A stretch of DNA of 64,000 nucleotides from an uncultured Eubacteriales bacterium (GCA_934502885.1 CAKSUT010000006.1:1-64000), one strand, 5' to 3'. Shown: positions 34,194 to 43,044, counted from the first letter of the stretch. Made by a program: numbers and translations. Notes: a model not told the origin generated them from the sequence alone.

Positions 34194-34923
34194 GCTTCTT
34201 TGTGTGGAGACCGGAACAGGAAATAGTTTCGTTTCCGGCGAAAAGGTGCGAAGTGTCGCCGATACCGACGAAAATTCCGTGCGCTATCGGTCTTGACGCA
34301 AGGTGACGTTCCATATAGAGTGTAGTTACGGACGAGGTGGGGAGAAAAACCGAGTTCCACACAGGTACAAGCGGCATATTGAGGACGTGCGAGATGAGAG
34401 CCGTGCCGAGTCCGAAGTGACAGAAGAGAGCTATCGTGTTCTCCTCGTCGGCATCGTCCGATATTCTGTACATGCCGCCACTGCCGTCGCGTGTATAGCC
34501 GTGAGCCGCCGTGAAATTATCAAACTCGGCGCAGACTCTGTCATAGGTCTCGACAACTTTCGAGTCGCGGAGAATTTCGGCGTTTTTCCAGTTTTCGATG
34601 CTGTAATTGTCCTTATCCTCCGTCCAAAGTTCGGGCGGCATATTCCAGCCGGAGTGAAAGCTTTCGTAGAAGTCGGTGGTGTACTCGGTCTTTATCTGTG
34701 CCGGAAACTCGCGAAGCCAGTCGAGGACGGTGGGAGTGATGCCGAGCTTCTCGGCGGTGGGGGCGGCGGTGAGCTGTGCTCTGCCGTGGGGGGAAACGTA
34801 AATCTCCTTTATCCCCTCTTTTATCAGTCTTTTCGACAGAAGCTCCGCCTCTCTCGTTCCCTTTTCCGTGAGAGAATCGGCGGGGTAGTAGGGGTCGCCG
34901 TGTCTTATAATAAATATTCTCAT
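34186..34923 (-). CDS. Histidine phosphatase family protein
   Basis: 245 residues. The N-terminal IFIIRHGDP carries the phospho-accepting His of the RHG motif and the second His lies in ALFCHFGLG. Such enzymes remove phosphate from small molecules or proteins. ATG 34923 directly begins the RHG strand, as is usual; the longer reading crosses the promoter. It is a single-gene unit. Confidence 0.92.
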   Translation of the reverse strand: MRIFIIRHGDPYYPADSLTEKGTREAELLSKRLIKEGIKEIYVSPHGRAQLTAAPTAEKLGITPTVLDWLREFPAQIKTEYTTDFYESFHSGWNMPPELWTEDKDNYSIENWKNAEILRDSKVVETYDRVCAEFDNFTAAHGYTRDGSGGMYRISDDADEENTIALFCHFGLGTALISHVLNMPLVPVWNSVFLPTSSVTTLYMERHLASRPIAHGIFVGIGDTSHLFAGNETISCSGLHTKKLI

Positions 34924-34973
34924 ATGCAACCTTGCCTTTCCGTAATTGCGGACACCGTAATTATTCACCCTGA

Positions 34974-35002
34974 ATTTTACCATTTCATCCTCAAAACGTC
35001 AA
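34974..35002 (-). promoter_or_regulatory. Sigma-A promoter of histidine phosphatase
   Basis: Minus-strand TTGACG (34997-35002), 17-bp spacer, TAAAAT (34974-34979). Confidence 0.8.
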
Positions 35003-35051
35003 TATAAAACGGGATAAAATACAAAATTGCGTATTTTTATCTTAAAAGTGT

Positions 35052-35086
35052 ACAAAAAAAGCCGAGCCTCACGAAATGAGACTCGG
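35052..35086 (-). terminator. Terminator after MFS gene
   Basis: On the minus strand CCGAGTCTCA pairs with TGAGGCTCGG (one G-T), then seven T. Confidence 0.9.
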
Positions 35087-35103
35087 TTTTCGTTTATGCG
35101 GCT

Positions 35104-36390
35104 TTACTTACGCGCCGGCACAAACAGTTTTATGTAGAAAACAAGGACGACACATACGGCAAAGGCTATTGCGGAAAGCACCTGCTGTGCGTAGACCTCG
35201 CCAAAGAATGCGAAGGTGTTGCCGTTTTCCTGAATATGCTTCACGATAAGGCTTCCGACTATCGAGGAAAGGAATCCGACCGTACCGCCGAGTGCGTACT
35301 TTATTCCGAGTGCGGCGGCTCTGTCCTCATGCGGAACGTAGTCGAAGGTGATATTCATGAGTCCGCTGTTTATACCTGCCATCGCAACGGCATACAGGCA
35401 ATAGTATAATGTAAACATGACCTTTCCGTTCGAGGGGACGGTGAAGATATTGACAAAGAACGCAAGTCCTGCAATGCCGAAGCAGAGAAGCAGCATTTTT
35501 GCCCACGAATACTTATCGGCAAGTCCGCCCAAGAAGCGCGAGAATCCGGATCTCACGAGAGAGTATAGTATCGTAATAACGGCGCAGAACTTAAGAGAAA
35601 AGCCGAGGTCGTTTGTCTTGTAGACGCCGTAGAACGACACGGCAATTCCCGTTGTTACGTACCAGAGGACGTCTATCATAAGTATCTTCAAAAGCGCCTT
35701 ATTTGTAAAGGTCTTGCGCACTGCCTCGCCGAAGCTTACCTTTTCGTCGGTTGCCGTCTCTTCGGGCTTCTCCTTTACGATGACAAGCGACACTGTGTGA
35801 AGCACGGCAAGGACAAATATTGTGATGCCGCAGAGGGTAAATCCCATATTTTCGTCGCCGATATCCTTATAGTGGTCAACGACAGCTCCCATTGCGTAGG
35901 AAAACGCCATGCCGCCGAGAAGAGAGATTATCTCCTTGTTTGCGGTGAAACGTCCTCTCGACTTATCCGGTACAAGCGACATGAGCCATGAGAGCTTATA
36001 GGGCTGTGCAATATTTGCGATTATGTGACCGCCCAAGAACATCACGACAAACACCGCCACCTTCACACTCTGCGGAAATCCCGTGCCGGGAATGAGGTAG
36101 AGCGACACGAACATGAGCTGATTCACAAGGTGAAGCACCGTTACAAGAAGCTTTACGCCGTGACGAGGACGGACAAACACCGACACCAGCTGCATTGTAA
36201 AGGCAAGAGAAGCAAGCTGAGTTACGATACCTGCGGAGGCGTCGCTCACACCGGTTCTTGTCAGAAGCGTTGCGAGGAACGAGTCCGAGATGAGCATGGC
36301 GATGAAATACTCGAGTGCGGCTTCGATTATGTACGATATTCGGCTTGTACGGTAGATATCCTTTTCGGGTTTGAGTTCGGTTGCGGTCAT
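35104..36390 (-). CDS. MFS transporter
   Basis: 428 residues with about twelve hydrophobic segments. A loop after segment 4 reads VPDKSRGRFTANKE, similar to the MFS D-R-G-R loop, and another reads VPHEDRAAALGIKYALGG. The substrate cannot be read from sequence. ATG 36390 is preferred over GTG 36396 because AAAGG lies five bases upstream. It is monocistronic. Confidence 0.88.
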   Translation of the reverse strand: MTATELKPEKDIYRTSRISYIIEAALEYFIAMLISDSFLATLLTRTGVSDASAGIVTQLASLAFTMQLVSVFVRPRHGVKLLVTVLHLVNQLMFVSLYLIPGTGFPQSVKVAVFVVMFLGGHIIANIAQPYKLSWLMSLVPDKSRGRFTANKEIISLLGGMAFSYAMGAVVDHYKDIGDENMGFTLCGITIFVLAVLHTVSLVIVKEKPEETATDEKVSFGEAVRKTFTNKALLKILMIDVLWYVTTGIAVSFYGVYKTNDLGFSLKFCAVITILYSLVRSGFSRFLGGLADKYSWAKMLLLCFGIAGLAFFVNIFTVPSNGKVMFTLYYCLYAVAMAGINSGLMNITFDYVPHEDRAAALGIKYALGGTVGFLSSIVGSLIVKHIQENGNTFAFFGEVYAQQVLSAIAFAVCVVLVFYIKLFVPARK

Positions 36391-36421
36391 ATACACCTTT
36401 CCTTTCTTTGAAACATCTACA

Positions 36422-36449
36422 ATTATAACGTCTGTGCGGAAAAAGTCAA
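36422..36449 (-). promoter_or_regulatory. Sigma-A promoter of MFS gene
   Basis: Minus-strand TTGACT (36444-36449), 16-bp spacer, TATAAT (36422-36427). Confidence 0.75.
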
Positions 36450-36454
36450 TAGGT

Positions 36455-36720
36455 TTTTGTACGAAATAATTTCGTAACGCAAAACTTCGTTTTACGTTAC
36501 GGTCGAGCTTCGTACACCCGCGTCTCGTTTGAGGCGCTCCGCAACGCCGCCAATATCGGCGTTGCTACGCTTCTCTTCACTCGCGAATCTATAGGTGATA
36601 TATTGTATTCGGGCTTCACCCGAAATGGTGCAGAGCTTTTGCGGTCTGCCCTTTTGCTCCGAGGGCCTGGGAACACGCAAAACCTTTTATACCGATTTAC
36701 TTATCTGCGGTCTGCCTATA
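36455..36720. other. Intergenic stretch with hairpins, probable degenerate repeat element
   Basis: About 265 bases between divergent promoters without a convincing gene. Its left part has a palindrome ACGAAATAATTTCGT and a hairpin GTAACG..CGTTAC around 36474-36500. It continues with a GC-richer segment that would code for a 62-residue minus-strand peptide (36492-36680) lacking a good ribosome site. It resembles the intergenic repeat debris common in Clostridia; I do not recognise the family. Confidence 0.4.
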
Positions 36721-36751
36721 ATTGCCAACAGTGAATAATTGACGAAAATTC

Positions 36752-36780
36752 TTGACAGGAGCTATATTTTATGGTATACT
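36752..36780 (+). promoter_or_regulatory. Consensus sigma-A promoter of tmcAL operon
   Basis: TTGACA (36752-36757), 17-bp spacer, TATACT (36775-36780). Confidence 0.88.
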
Positions 36781-36840
36781 TTTATTATTAAGGGTGCAGA
36801 GTGAAAGTTATGCCCGAAATACAGAAGGACACGGTGCGCT

Positions 36841-38016
36841 ATGAAGGTCTGCGGTATTATTTGCGAATACAATCCCTTTCACAACGGTCACAGGCTGCAA
36901 ATCGCAAGGCTTCGCGAGATGGGTTACTCGGTTGTATGCGTAATGAGCGGAAGCTTTGTCGAGCGCGGCGAACCTGCGATACTCCCGAAAGAGCTGCGTG
37001 CGCAGAGTGCCGCGGCGTCGGGTGCGGATCTTGTGCTTGAACTCCCGTTTCCGTTTTCGTGCTTCGGCGCGGAGAGATTTGCGATGAGCGGCGTCTCTGT
37101 AATGCGCGGATGCGGATTTGTAAACGCTCTTGCTTTCGGAAGCGAGTGCGCGGACATATCGCTTTTGTCCGATGCGGCAAGCTTTCTTCTGACCGACGAT
37201 TTCACCTCGGCCGTCGAGGAAAAAATGAATGCCGACCGTTCACTCGGATATGCAAGGGCAAGAAGCGCCGTACTTTCCGAAAAGGTCGGAATAAACCTCA
37301 CCGAACCTAATGACATACTCGGCGTCGAATACCTGAAAGCACTCAAAAAGCTCCATGCGGACTATATCTCACCGCTTGCTCTTCCGAGAACCGGCGCGCC
37401 TCACAACGGCACGTTTTCGTCCGAGGACGGCACAGCGAGCGCATCATACCTCCGCCGCGCAATACACGGGGGAAACACGGACGAGATACTGCGGTATGTG
37501 ACACCCGAGACGGCGAAAAATCTCGGTTGCGTCATTAAAACCGACAGCGACCTTCTGTTTCGGCTCACGGTGTCGGCGATACTTTCTCTCGGCACGGACG
37601 GCCTTTCGGATATAGCGGAAATACCTCACGGACTCGAACACAGTCTTTACGACGCGGCATTCCGTGCGGAGAGCTACGGCGAGCTTTTTGAAGCGGTGCG
37701 CTCAAAGCACATAACCGACACCAAAATAAGGCGAATGCTTCTGTTTGCGCTCACGCGTGTAACGAAAGCCGAAATGGCGCCGCTCCCGCTGTACACGAGG
37801 GTTCTTGCGTCTAACGACGAGGGATACAGACTCCTGAAGCTTGCGAAAAGCACAGTTGCCGACGGCTTCACGCTTATTTCCGGCGCAAAGCACCTTGCCA
37901 ATGCGCCGCTTGCGGCGAAACGCCAATTTGAAAGAAACGCCGCCGCCGAGAGGCTTTTGTCTCTTTTTACGCAAGGCGCGTGCGGCAAAACCGTAAAAAA
38001 GGAGATGCTTTTGTGA
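36841..38016 (+). CDS. tmcAL: tRNA(Met) cytidine acetate ligase (TmcAL/YlbM)
   Basis: 391 residues, full length. It ligates acetate to the wobble cytidine of elongator tRNA-Met using ATP. The nucleotidyltransferase signature is GIICEYNPFHNGH at the N-terminus, followed by VMSGSFVERGEPA. AAGGA lies eleven bases before the ATG. Its stop TGA overlaps the GTG start of the HicB-like gene. Confidence 0.95.
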   Translation: MKVCGIICEYNPFHNGHRLQIARLREMGYSVVCVMSGSFVERGEPAILPKELRAQSAAASGADLVLELPFPFSCFGAERFAMSGVSVMRGCGFVNALAFGSECADISLLSDAASFLLTDDFTSAVEEKMNADRSLGYARARSAVLSEKVGINLTEPNDILGVEYLKALKKLHADYISPLALPRTGAPHNGTFSSEDGTASASYLRRAIHGGNTDEILRYVTPETAKNLGCVIKTDSDLLFRLTVSAILSLGTDGLSDIAEIPHGLEHSLYDAAFRAESYGELFEAVRSKHITDTKIRRMLLFALTRVTKAEMAPLPLYTRVLASNDEGYRLLKLAKSTVADGFTLISGAKHLANAPLAAKRQFERNAAAERLLSLFTQGACGKTVKKEMLL

Positions 38017-38276
38017 AACTTCTCTACCCTGCCGTATTCCGCAAAGAGGGGGAAGCGTTTTGGGTTGAATTTCCCGACCTGCCCGGCTGTCAAAGCTGCG
38101 GCGACACATTTGAAGAGACTCTCGGAAACGCAAAAGAGTCGCTTGAGGGATGGTGTCTTACCGTGCTTGAAAGCGGAAAAACGTTGCCCAAGGCGAGTAC
38201 AGCCGAAAATATTGCGGTTTCGGTCAGCACCGACAAAACGGCACGTGTGTGCGTCGTAGAAACGGAACTGCCTTAA
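38013..38276 (+). CDS. HicB-like antitoxin-family protein, no HicA partner
   Basis: 87 residues from GTG 38013 with AAAAAAGGAG eight bases upstream, overlapping the tmcAL stop. The partly degraded RNase H fold of HicB is visible in YPAVFRKEGEAFWVEFPDLPGCQSCGDTFEE and ALGNAK-like ETLGNAKESLEGW. HicB usually neutralises the mRNA interferase HicA; no small HicA-like frame is adjacent, so this is a solitary HicB, probably recruited as a regulator. Confidence 0.85.
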   Translation: MKLLYPAVFRKEGEAFWVEFPDLPGCQSCGDTFEETLGNAKESLEGWCLTVLESGKTLPKASTAENIAVSVSTDKTARVCVVETELP

Positions 38277-38347
38277 CACAAAATACGCTGTTTGCAGGCA
38301 TGAGCGCAGCAAAAAATAAAACATTTGAAACTTCGGAGGAAAACGCC

Positions 38348-39184
38348 ATGAAACTCGGAATTATAGGAAACTGGAACAACGAAGATTTTTTCAGGTTTGC
38401 AAAGTCAAAGGGGCTTGAATACCTTGAATTTTGCATGAACAACGGTAACGACAGTGCAGCAATTCTTGCCGACGCCGCAAACATAAAGGAAAGGCTCGAT
38501 CGTCACGGACTTTCCTGCTGTGCCGTAGGCAGGTGGGGCATGAAGAGAATTGACGACGACGGGAACGTCATTCCCGAAGCTCTTGCGCACGACAAAAACA
38601 TCATCTCGGTTGCGGCGGCGATAGGTGCGCCGGTGTTCAACTGCGGCTGTAACTTTGCGAAAAACAAAACCTTTGCCGAGAACTGCGACATCGCCTCCGA
38701 CTACTTCAAGGGTCTTATCGAATACGCAAAGTCTCTCGGCGTGAAAATTGCGGTGTACAACTGCTCATGGGAAAACGAAGTCTACGACGAACGCACATGG
38801 GAAACTGTTCTCTCCCGTGTTCCGGAGCTTGGGCTTAAGTACGACGTTTCTCACTGCGTGAACAGAGGCGGCGATTATCTGCGTGAAATGGCGAAATACG
38901 GAAACAGGATATACCACTTCCACCTCAAGGGTTCGATATACATCGACGGCAAGCGTTTCGACGATCCGCCCATCGGACTCGATTCCACAAACTGGGGGGC
39001 TGTCATGAATATGCTCTACTACCACAACTACAAGGGTACGCTTTCTCTCGAACCGCATTCTCCCGAAAACTGGACGGGAAACAAGGGTCTCTGGGGCATC
39101 GAGTTCTCGATAAACTACATAAAGCCCTACATTATGCCGGAGGATTACGTAACCGATTACCCGAAGGAATTCAAGCCGTGGTAA
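38348..39184 (+). CDS. Sugar phosphate isomerase/epimerase-like TIM barrel
   Basis: 278 residues of the AP-endonuclease-2 / xylose-isomerase-like TIM-barrel family. Metal-ligand candidates are seen in the barrel strands ending VYNCSWE, YDVSHC, IYHFHLKG and LSLEPHSPE. GGAGGAAAACGCC precedes the ATG. Substrate unknown. It follows hicB-like after 71 bases and precedes the LCP-like gene in one rightward unit. Confidence 0.85.
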   Translation: MKLGIIGNWNNEDFFRFAKSKGLEYLEFCMNNGNDSAAILADAANIKERLDRHGLSCCAVGRWGMKRIDDDGNVIPEALAHDKNIISVAAAIGAPVFNCGCNFAKNKTFAENCDIASDYFKGLIEYAKSLGVKIAVYNCSWENEVYDERTWETVLSRVPELGLKYDVSHCVNRGGDYLREMAKYGNRIYHFHLKGSIYIDGKRFDDPPIGLDSTNWGAVMNMLYYHNYKGTLSLEPHSPENWTGNKGLWGIEFSINYIKPYIMPEDYVTDYPKEFKPW

Positions 39185-39233
39185 ACGAAAAAGGCACGGC
39201 GGACGCAACAAAATCGAAGGAAGGATACATACC

Positions 39234-40157
39234 GTGGCAAATCTGAGAAACTTTTTTATCACATTCTGCATATGTCTTGTCGTCTTTTCGCTTGCGGCGG
39301 CAAGCATTGTGAAGTACTTCACCTCCGGCGGAACCGACACGCCGAACGACATCAACACCTCGACGCTCCCCGACCCCTCGGACAACGACGTCGTCGAGTT
39401 CGGAGACGGAAGCATAAACGAGGAAAGCATCGTCGGAGACACCTTCTCCGTTATTGTCACGGTGCTTGACAACGAAAAAACGAAGGTAAAGAGCGCCTGT
39501 GTGATAAAGGCGGACAAACAGCTCAAAAACTACTGGTTCATGGCGTATCCGATGAATATGCTTGTCCCGGTTGACAACGTTGACACTCCCCTCTCGGACA
39601 TTCTCCTTTATCACGACCGCGATTTCTTCTACGACAAGCTCTATGCAATAACCGGAGTTGAGTTCGACTACAGGCTGGAGTTCACCGAGTCGGGACTCTC
39701 GGAGTTTATCGACAACCTCGGCGGACTTAACTACAACGTACCGCAGGATATGGTTGAGTACGGCGAAAATTCGAGCATCGCGACGATAAATCTCAAGCAG
39801 GGTAATCAGACGCTTAACGGCAGAAAGCTTATTCAGCTTCTCAGATTCTCAGGCTACGACAACGGAGTTGTGGGAATGTGCGCAACTCAAACGAGTGTTG
39901 CAAAGTCGATACTCTCCCTCATTTCGTCGTCAAAGCTTGACTACGTAAAGGAAAACATCTCCCTTCTTCTCGGTCTTGCCGACACCGGCTTCACAGCCGA
40001 AGACTTTGCGGCAAACGAGGGCATGATAAGCTCTTACGCAAACTTTATAAAGACAGAGTCTCAGTATCCCGGTCACGAAACAGAAAGCGACAGCGGTACG
40101 AAGGTGTTTGTCCCGGATATAGAGTCCGCAACCTCGAGGTTCAGGCAGTACAGATAA
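39234..40157 (+). CDS. Degenerate LytR-CpsA-Psr (LCP) family protein
   Basis: 307 residues from GTG 39234 with GGAAGGA upstream. One N-terminal membrane anchor (residues ~7-25) leads to an extracellular LCP-like domain, recognised from LSEFIDNLGGLNYNVPQDM and INLKQGNQTLNGRKLIQLLRF. LCP proteins transfer teichoic acid or other glycopolymers to peptidoglycan. The early catalytic segment that normally reads like SIPRDT is replaced by MAYPMNMLV, so key Arg/Asp residues appear lost; it may be non-catalytic. Confidence 0.78.
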   Translation: MANLRNFFITFCICLVVFSLAAASIVKYFTSGGTDTPNDINTSTLPDPSDNDVVEFGDGSINEESIVGDTFSVIVTVLDNEKTKVKSACVIKADKQLKNYWFMAYPMNMLVPVDNVDTPLSDILLYHDRDFFYDKLYAITGVEFDYRLEFTESGLSEFIDNLGGLNYNVPQDMVEYGENSSIATINLKQGNQTLNGRKLIQLLRFSGYDNGVVGMCATQTSVAKSILSLISSSKLDYVKENISLLLGLADTGFTAEDFAANEGMISSYANFIKTESQYPGHETESDSGTKVFVPDIESATSRFRQYR

Positions 40158-40174
40158 CAAATGCAAAACAAAAG

Positions 40175-40216
40175 ACACCGCGACGTTCCGAAAACGTTAC
40201 GGTGTCAATTTTTGTG
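40175..40216 (+). terminator. Terminator after LCP-like gene
   Basis: GACACCG pairs with CGGTGTC, with an inner ACGTT/AACGT stem, then AATTTTTG. Confidence 0.88.
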
Positions 40217-40250
40217 TATTCTTGTTGTTGCATAAGTACGCTGTCGGTAA

Positions 40251-40565
40251 TCAAAGCATGGGAATAACAAGCTCCGCCACAAAGACCGCCGCACAGCAAG
40301 CCGCCGCAACGCGAAGAAGCCCGAGGTCAAGCCACGCCGTCACAATTCCGACGACAAGCGCGATAATACCGGCGGTCATATTGTCCGAGGCGTGTATCAT
40401 TGACGGAAACGTCATAACGGCAAGAGTCACCGACGGCACATAGCAGAGAAAGGAACGGATAAATCGGTTCTTTATTGTCTTGTTGAAGAGTGTGAGAGGA
40501 AGAACTCTCAGCGCATATGTCACGGCGAACATAATGAATATGTATATATATACGTTATGCGTCAT
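40251..40565 (-). CDS. azlD: Branched-chain amino acid exporter subunit AzlD
   Basis: 104 residues with three to four hydrophobic helices; VTYALRVLPLTLF is the AzlD signature. With AzlC it forms an exporter for branched-chain amino acids or analogues. GGAGG lies eight bases before the ATG, which follows the azlC stop by three bases. Confidence 0.92.
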   Translation of the reverse strand: MTHNVYIYIFIMFAVTYALRVLPLTLFNKTIKNRFIRSFLCYVPSVTLAVMTFPSMIHASDNMTAGIIALVVGIVTAWLDLGLLRVAAACCAAVFVAELVIPML

Positions 40566-40568
40566 AGC

Positions 40569-41312
40569 TTACACCTCCGTATCCTTGTCGCTCACCGGGA
40601 AAAGAACTGCGGCGGCCGCAGAGATCATGACCGTGAGAATGATGGTTCTCGTTCCCTCGGAGAGTGACGAAACGACGGGAGCTTTCGACGCCGCAAAGGA
40701 AAGCGCAAAGCACACTGCGATTAGTCCGGCTATAACCCGGCTCTCCTTTGCCTTGGGGATTATCACCGCAAGGAACATTCCGTAAAGTGCGACGCCGAAC
40801 GCACTGACAAGTCTCGCCGGCATAAGCGCACCCGCAAGCGCGCCGAGTGCCGTACCCAAAACCCAGCCGGGAGAAGCAAGCGAAATTGCGCCGTAGACGT
40901 AATACGGGTCAAGCTCTCCCCGCCTTGCGACGGCTATTGCGAATATTTCGTCGGTTACGTAATGACCGATTATCAGCTTTTGGTAAAGCGGCATATTGCG
41001 GTTCATTCTCTGACTGAGTGCGCAGCTCATGAGAAGATATCTTGCGTTGGCGATGAGCGTTATGATGAACATCTCCGCATACGGTGCATCGGCGGCAATG
41101 ACCGTGAAGCCTGCGTATTCGCCTGCGGAGGCATTGTTGAGAAAGCTTGCGAGAGCCGCCTCGAAAACGCCGAGACCTATATTTTTCGCCGTTATGCCGA
41201 GTGAAAACGACACGGCGAGGTATCCGAGACAAATCGGCAGTCCGTCGTGCATACCGAGACGGAAAGAATCACGCTTGCTTGTATTCGGCACTGTCGAAGC
41301 CTGTTCCGGCAT
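40569..41312 (-). CDS. azlC: Branched-chain amino acid exporter subunit AzlC
   Basis: 247 residues, about six to eight membrane helices. PICLGYLAVSFSLGI at the first helix and TDEIFAIA are AzlC hallmarks. It forms a two-gene operon with azlD. Confidence 0.93.
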   Translation of the reverse strand: MPEQASTVPNTSKRDSFRLGMHDGLPICLGYLAVSFSLGITAKNIGLGVFEAALASFLNNASAGEYAGFTVIAADAPYAEMFIITLIANARYLLMSCALSQRMNRNMPLYQKLIIGHYVTDEIFAIAVARRGELDPYYVYGAISLASPGWVLGTALGALAGALMPARLVSAFGVALYGMFLAVIIPKAKESRVIAGLIAVCFALSFAASKAPVVSSLSEGTRTIILTVMISAAAAVLFPVSDKDTEV

Positions 41313-41350
41313 ATTTATAATTCCACCCTTCGGCTGTATCTTTATGCAAA

Positions 41351-41379
41351 ATTATAGCACTTTGTTTACCTTTTGAAAA
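41351..41379 (-). promoter_or_regulatory. Sigma-A promoter of azlCD
   Basis: Minus-strand TTTTCA (41374-41379), 17-bp spacer, TATAAT (41351-41356). Confidence 0.65.
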
Positions 41380-41429
41380 GGCGGTTTTTTATAATAATGT
41401 TATAATATTTTATTCGGCAAAGTACATTT

Positions 41430-41463
41430 CGGTCGTAAAAAGAACGGAGGACGGAAAACCGCC
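41430..41463 (-). terminator. Terminator after thiT
   Basis: On the minus strand GAGGGCGG pairs with CCGTCCTC (one G-T) around a short loop, followed by CGTTCTTTTTA. Confidence 0.7.
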
Positions 41464-41501
41464 CTCACAGTGTATCGTAAAACCATATATGCCGGGATTT
41501 A

Positions 41502-42143
41502 TCAGTCGCAGACCTTGATGTACTTCCCGAGGAACTTCGGAAGAATGAAAGCAAGAACTGCCGTGAGAATTATCTCGGGGATCATGTAAAGACCGTTGTA
41601 GAAAACGGAGTAGAACATTGCAAGCCCCGCACCGCTCATTCTCGCAAGAACCCACTCGCCGAATGCGCCTGCCTCGGAGAAGAACCACTCAGCCCAGATT
41701 CCGAAGAAGATTGCACCCGAAACGAAGTGGCAGAGGTATCTGAGAAGAAGTCCGAAAACAGCACCCTCGCAGAGAGCGACCGAAGGATTCTTATCCTTTT
41801 TCGAGAATATTCCGGCAAAGCCGATAACGGTATATGCTGCGATGTAGTCGATAAGGCAAACGAGAATTGCCTGCCACCAGATCATTTGACTGTCACCCGG
41901 GAGGAAGAATGAAGCAACCGTCTTGCCGCCGAGAAGCATCTGGACTATCGAGAAAACAAACGCACTGCCGAGTCCCCACTTAACGCCGAACATATAGGCG
42001 CAGATGACAATGGGGAGCATACTTGCAAAGGTCACGCTTCCGCCGAAAGGAAGCTCGAGGGGAAGCACCTTTGAAATGAGCGCGAGTGCTGTCGCCATTG
42101 CGACAAGTATCGCACAGGTAGAAAGTTTTTTTGTGTTCGTCAT
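41502..42143 (-). CDS. thiT: ECF transporter S component for thiamine, ThiT
   Basis: 213 residues, six membrane helices. It binds thiamine and works with the shared ECF energising module (not in the window). The family regions WWQAILVCLIDYIAAYTVIGFAG and GLLLRYLCHFVSGAIFF include the aromatic residues of the thiamine pocket. A TPP riboswitch in the leader confirms the ligand. AAGGAGC precedes the ATG. Confidence 0.95.
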   Translation of the reverse strand: MTNTKKLSTCAILVAMATALALISKVLPLELPFGGSVTFASMLPIVICAYMFGVKWGLGSAFVFSIVQMLLGGKTVASFFLPGDSQMIWWQAILVCLIDYIAAYTVIGFAGIFSKKDKNPSVALCEGAVFGLLLRYLCHFVSGAIFFGIWAEWFFSEAGAFGEWVLARMSGAGLAMFYSVFYNGLYMIPEIILTAVLAFILPKFLGKYIKVCD

Positions 42144-42159
42144 AAGAACAGCTCCTTAA

Positions 42160-42192
42160 AATAAAAATACCGCACTTAATATCGGTGCGGTA
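42160..42192 (-). terminator. TPP riboswitch expression platform (intrinsic terminator)
   Basis: Minus-strand TACCGCAC/GTGCGGTA stem with T-rich tail, between the aptamer and the thiT ribosome site. TPP binding should favour this terminator and shut off thiT. Confidence 0.88.
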
Positions 42193-42220
42193 AATAAATT
42201 GCAGAAGCAATATTTAAATC

Positions 42221-42312
42221 TCCCTACGCCGGTATTATCCGTACAGGTTTAAAGGGTTCGCAGACAACGCACTTAGCGCCGTTCCGCATCTCAGCCTTAC
42301 AAGCACCCCTGA
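42221..42312 (-). promoter_or_regulatory. TPP riboswitch (THI element)
   Basis: Conserved TPP aptamer segments are seen in order on the minus strand: AGGGGTGC, GGCTGAGATG, ACCC then AACCTG and GGATAATACCGGCGTAGGGA. It lies in the thiT leader. Confidence 0.97.
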
Positions 42313-42335
42313 TTATTAAGTTCGGTTCGGTGAGT

Positions 42336-42364
42336 ATTTTATCTTATGACACGACATTTTTCAA
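42336..42364 (-). promoter_or_regulatory. Sigma-A promoter of thiT leader
   Basis: Minus-strand TTGAAA (42359-42364), 17-bp spacer, TAAAAT (42336-42341), placing the start just before the aptamer. Confidence 0.82.
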
Positions 42365-42530
42365 GTACTTTTTGTAAATTTTAAAGCGGAAAAAGTCGGA
42401 TTACCGTCGCAGAATTAGGCTCGTCTCGGAATATCTCCGACGGAATATCGTAAAGCTCAGCGGAAGGAGAACACTTGAGTGCGCAAAGACTTTCTTTCGA
42501 CATTTTTTACAAAAGATTTAATAAATACCG

Positions 42531-42559
42531 TTTACATTTTAACCGCAATGCGCTATATT
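42531..42559 (+). promoter_or_regulatory. Sigma-A promoter of zinc-ribbon gene
   Basis: TTTACA (42531-42536), 17-bp spacer, TATATT (42554-42559). Confidence 0.75.
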
Positions 42560-42590
42560 TAAAGTATCTTACATATAAGGGGGATTTATC

Positions 42591-42992
42591 ATGGTATGTC
42601 CAAACTGCGGAAAAGAAGCAGCTCCGGGAACAAGATTCTGTGAGAGCTGCGGCGCAAAAATCGAAGAGCAGAGCACTCAGAACGGCGGTTACTACGCATC
42701 GCCCGTACAGTCCGCTCCTCAGCCTCAGACTTCCGTCTACAGAGAACCCGTAACGGCAGGCGGCTACATTCTCCGTTATCTCATCAACCTCATTCCGGTT
42801 GTCGGCTGGATCATCTACATCGTAATGCTGTTCGTATGGGCAGGCGACAAGACAAAGGAAGAGTCCTTCAACAACTGGGCAAAGGCTCAGCTTATCCTCA
42901 TGCTCATCGGCGTTGTAATCACAATTCTCTGCTTTGCTGTTTTCGGTGCGGCTCTCGGTTCGCTCTTTAACGGTATGTCGAGCTATATGTAA
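42591..42992 (+). CDS. Zinc-ribbon membrane protein
   Basis: 133 residues. An N-terminal zinc ribbon has CPNCG and CESCG. A Gln/Pro-rich linker leads to two membrane helices (YLINLIPVVGWIIYIVMLFVWAG and LILMLIGVVITILCFAVFG). Similar proteins are widespread in Clostridia without known function. AAGGGGG lies upstream of the ATG; it is monocistronic. Confidence 0.85.
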   Translation: MVCPNCGKEAAPGTRFCESCGAKIEEQSTQNGGYYASPVQSAPQPQTSVYREPVTAGGYILRYLINLIPVVGWIIYIVMLFVWAGDKTKEESFNNWAKAQLILMLIGVVITILCFAVFGAALGSLFNGMSSYM

Positions 42993-43005
42993 CTTAAAAC
43001 GGCGC

Positions 43006-43044
43006 AAAAAGTCGGAGTTTCCTTTTCGGATACTCCGACTTTTT
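43006..43044. terminator. Bidirectional terminator between zinc-ribbon gene and GRE4
   Basis: AAAAAGTCGGAGT (43006-43018) and ACTCCGACTTTTT (43032-43044) form a 13-bp stem with T runs on both strands. Confidence 0.92.

Noticed and set aside
36492..36680. 62-residue minus-strand ORF in the intergenic gap
   Set aside because: No clear ribosome site, no domain, and it covers hairpin-rich sequence; more likely repeat debris.
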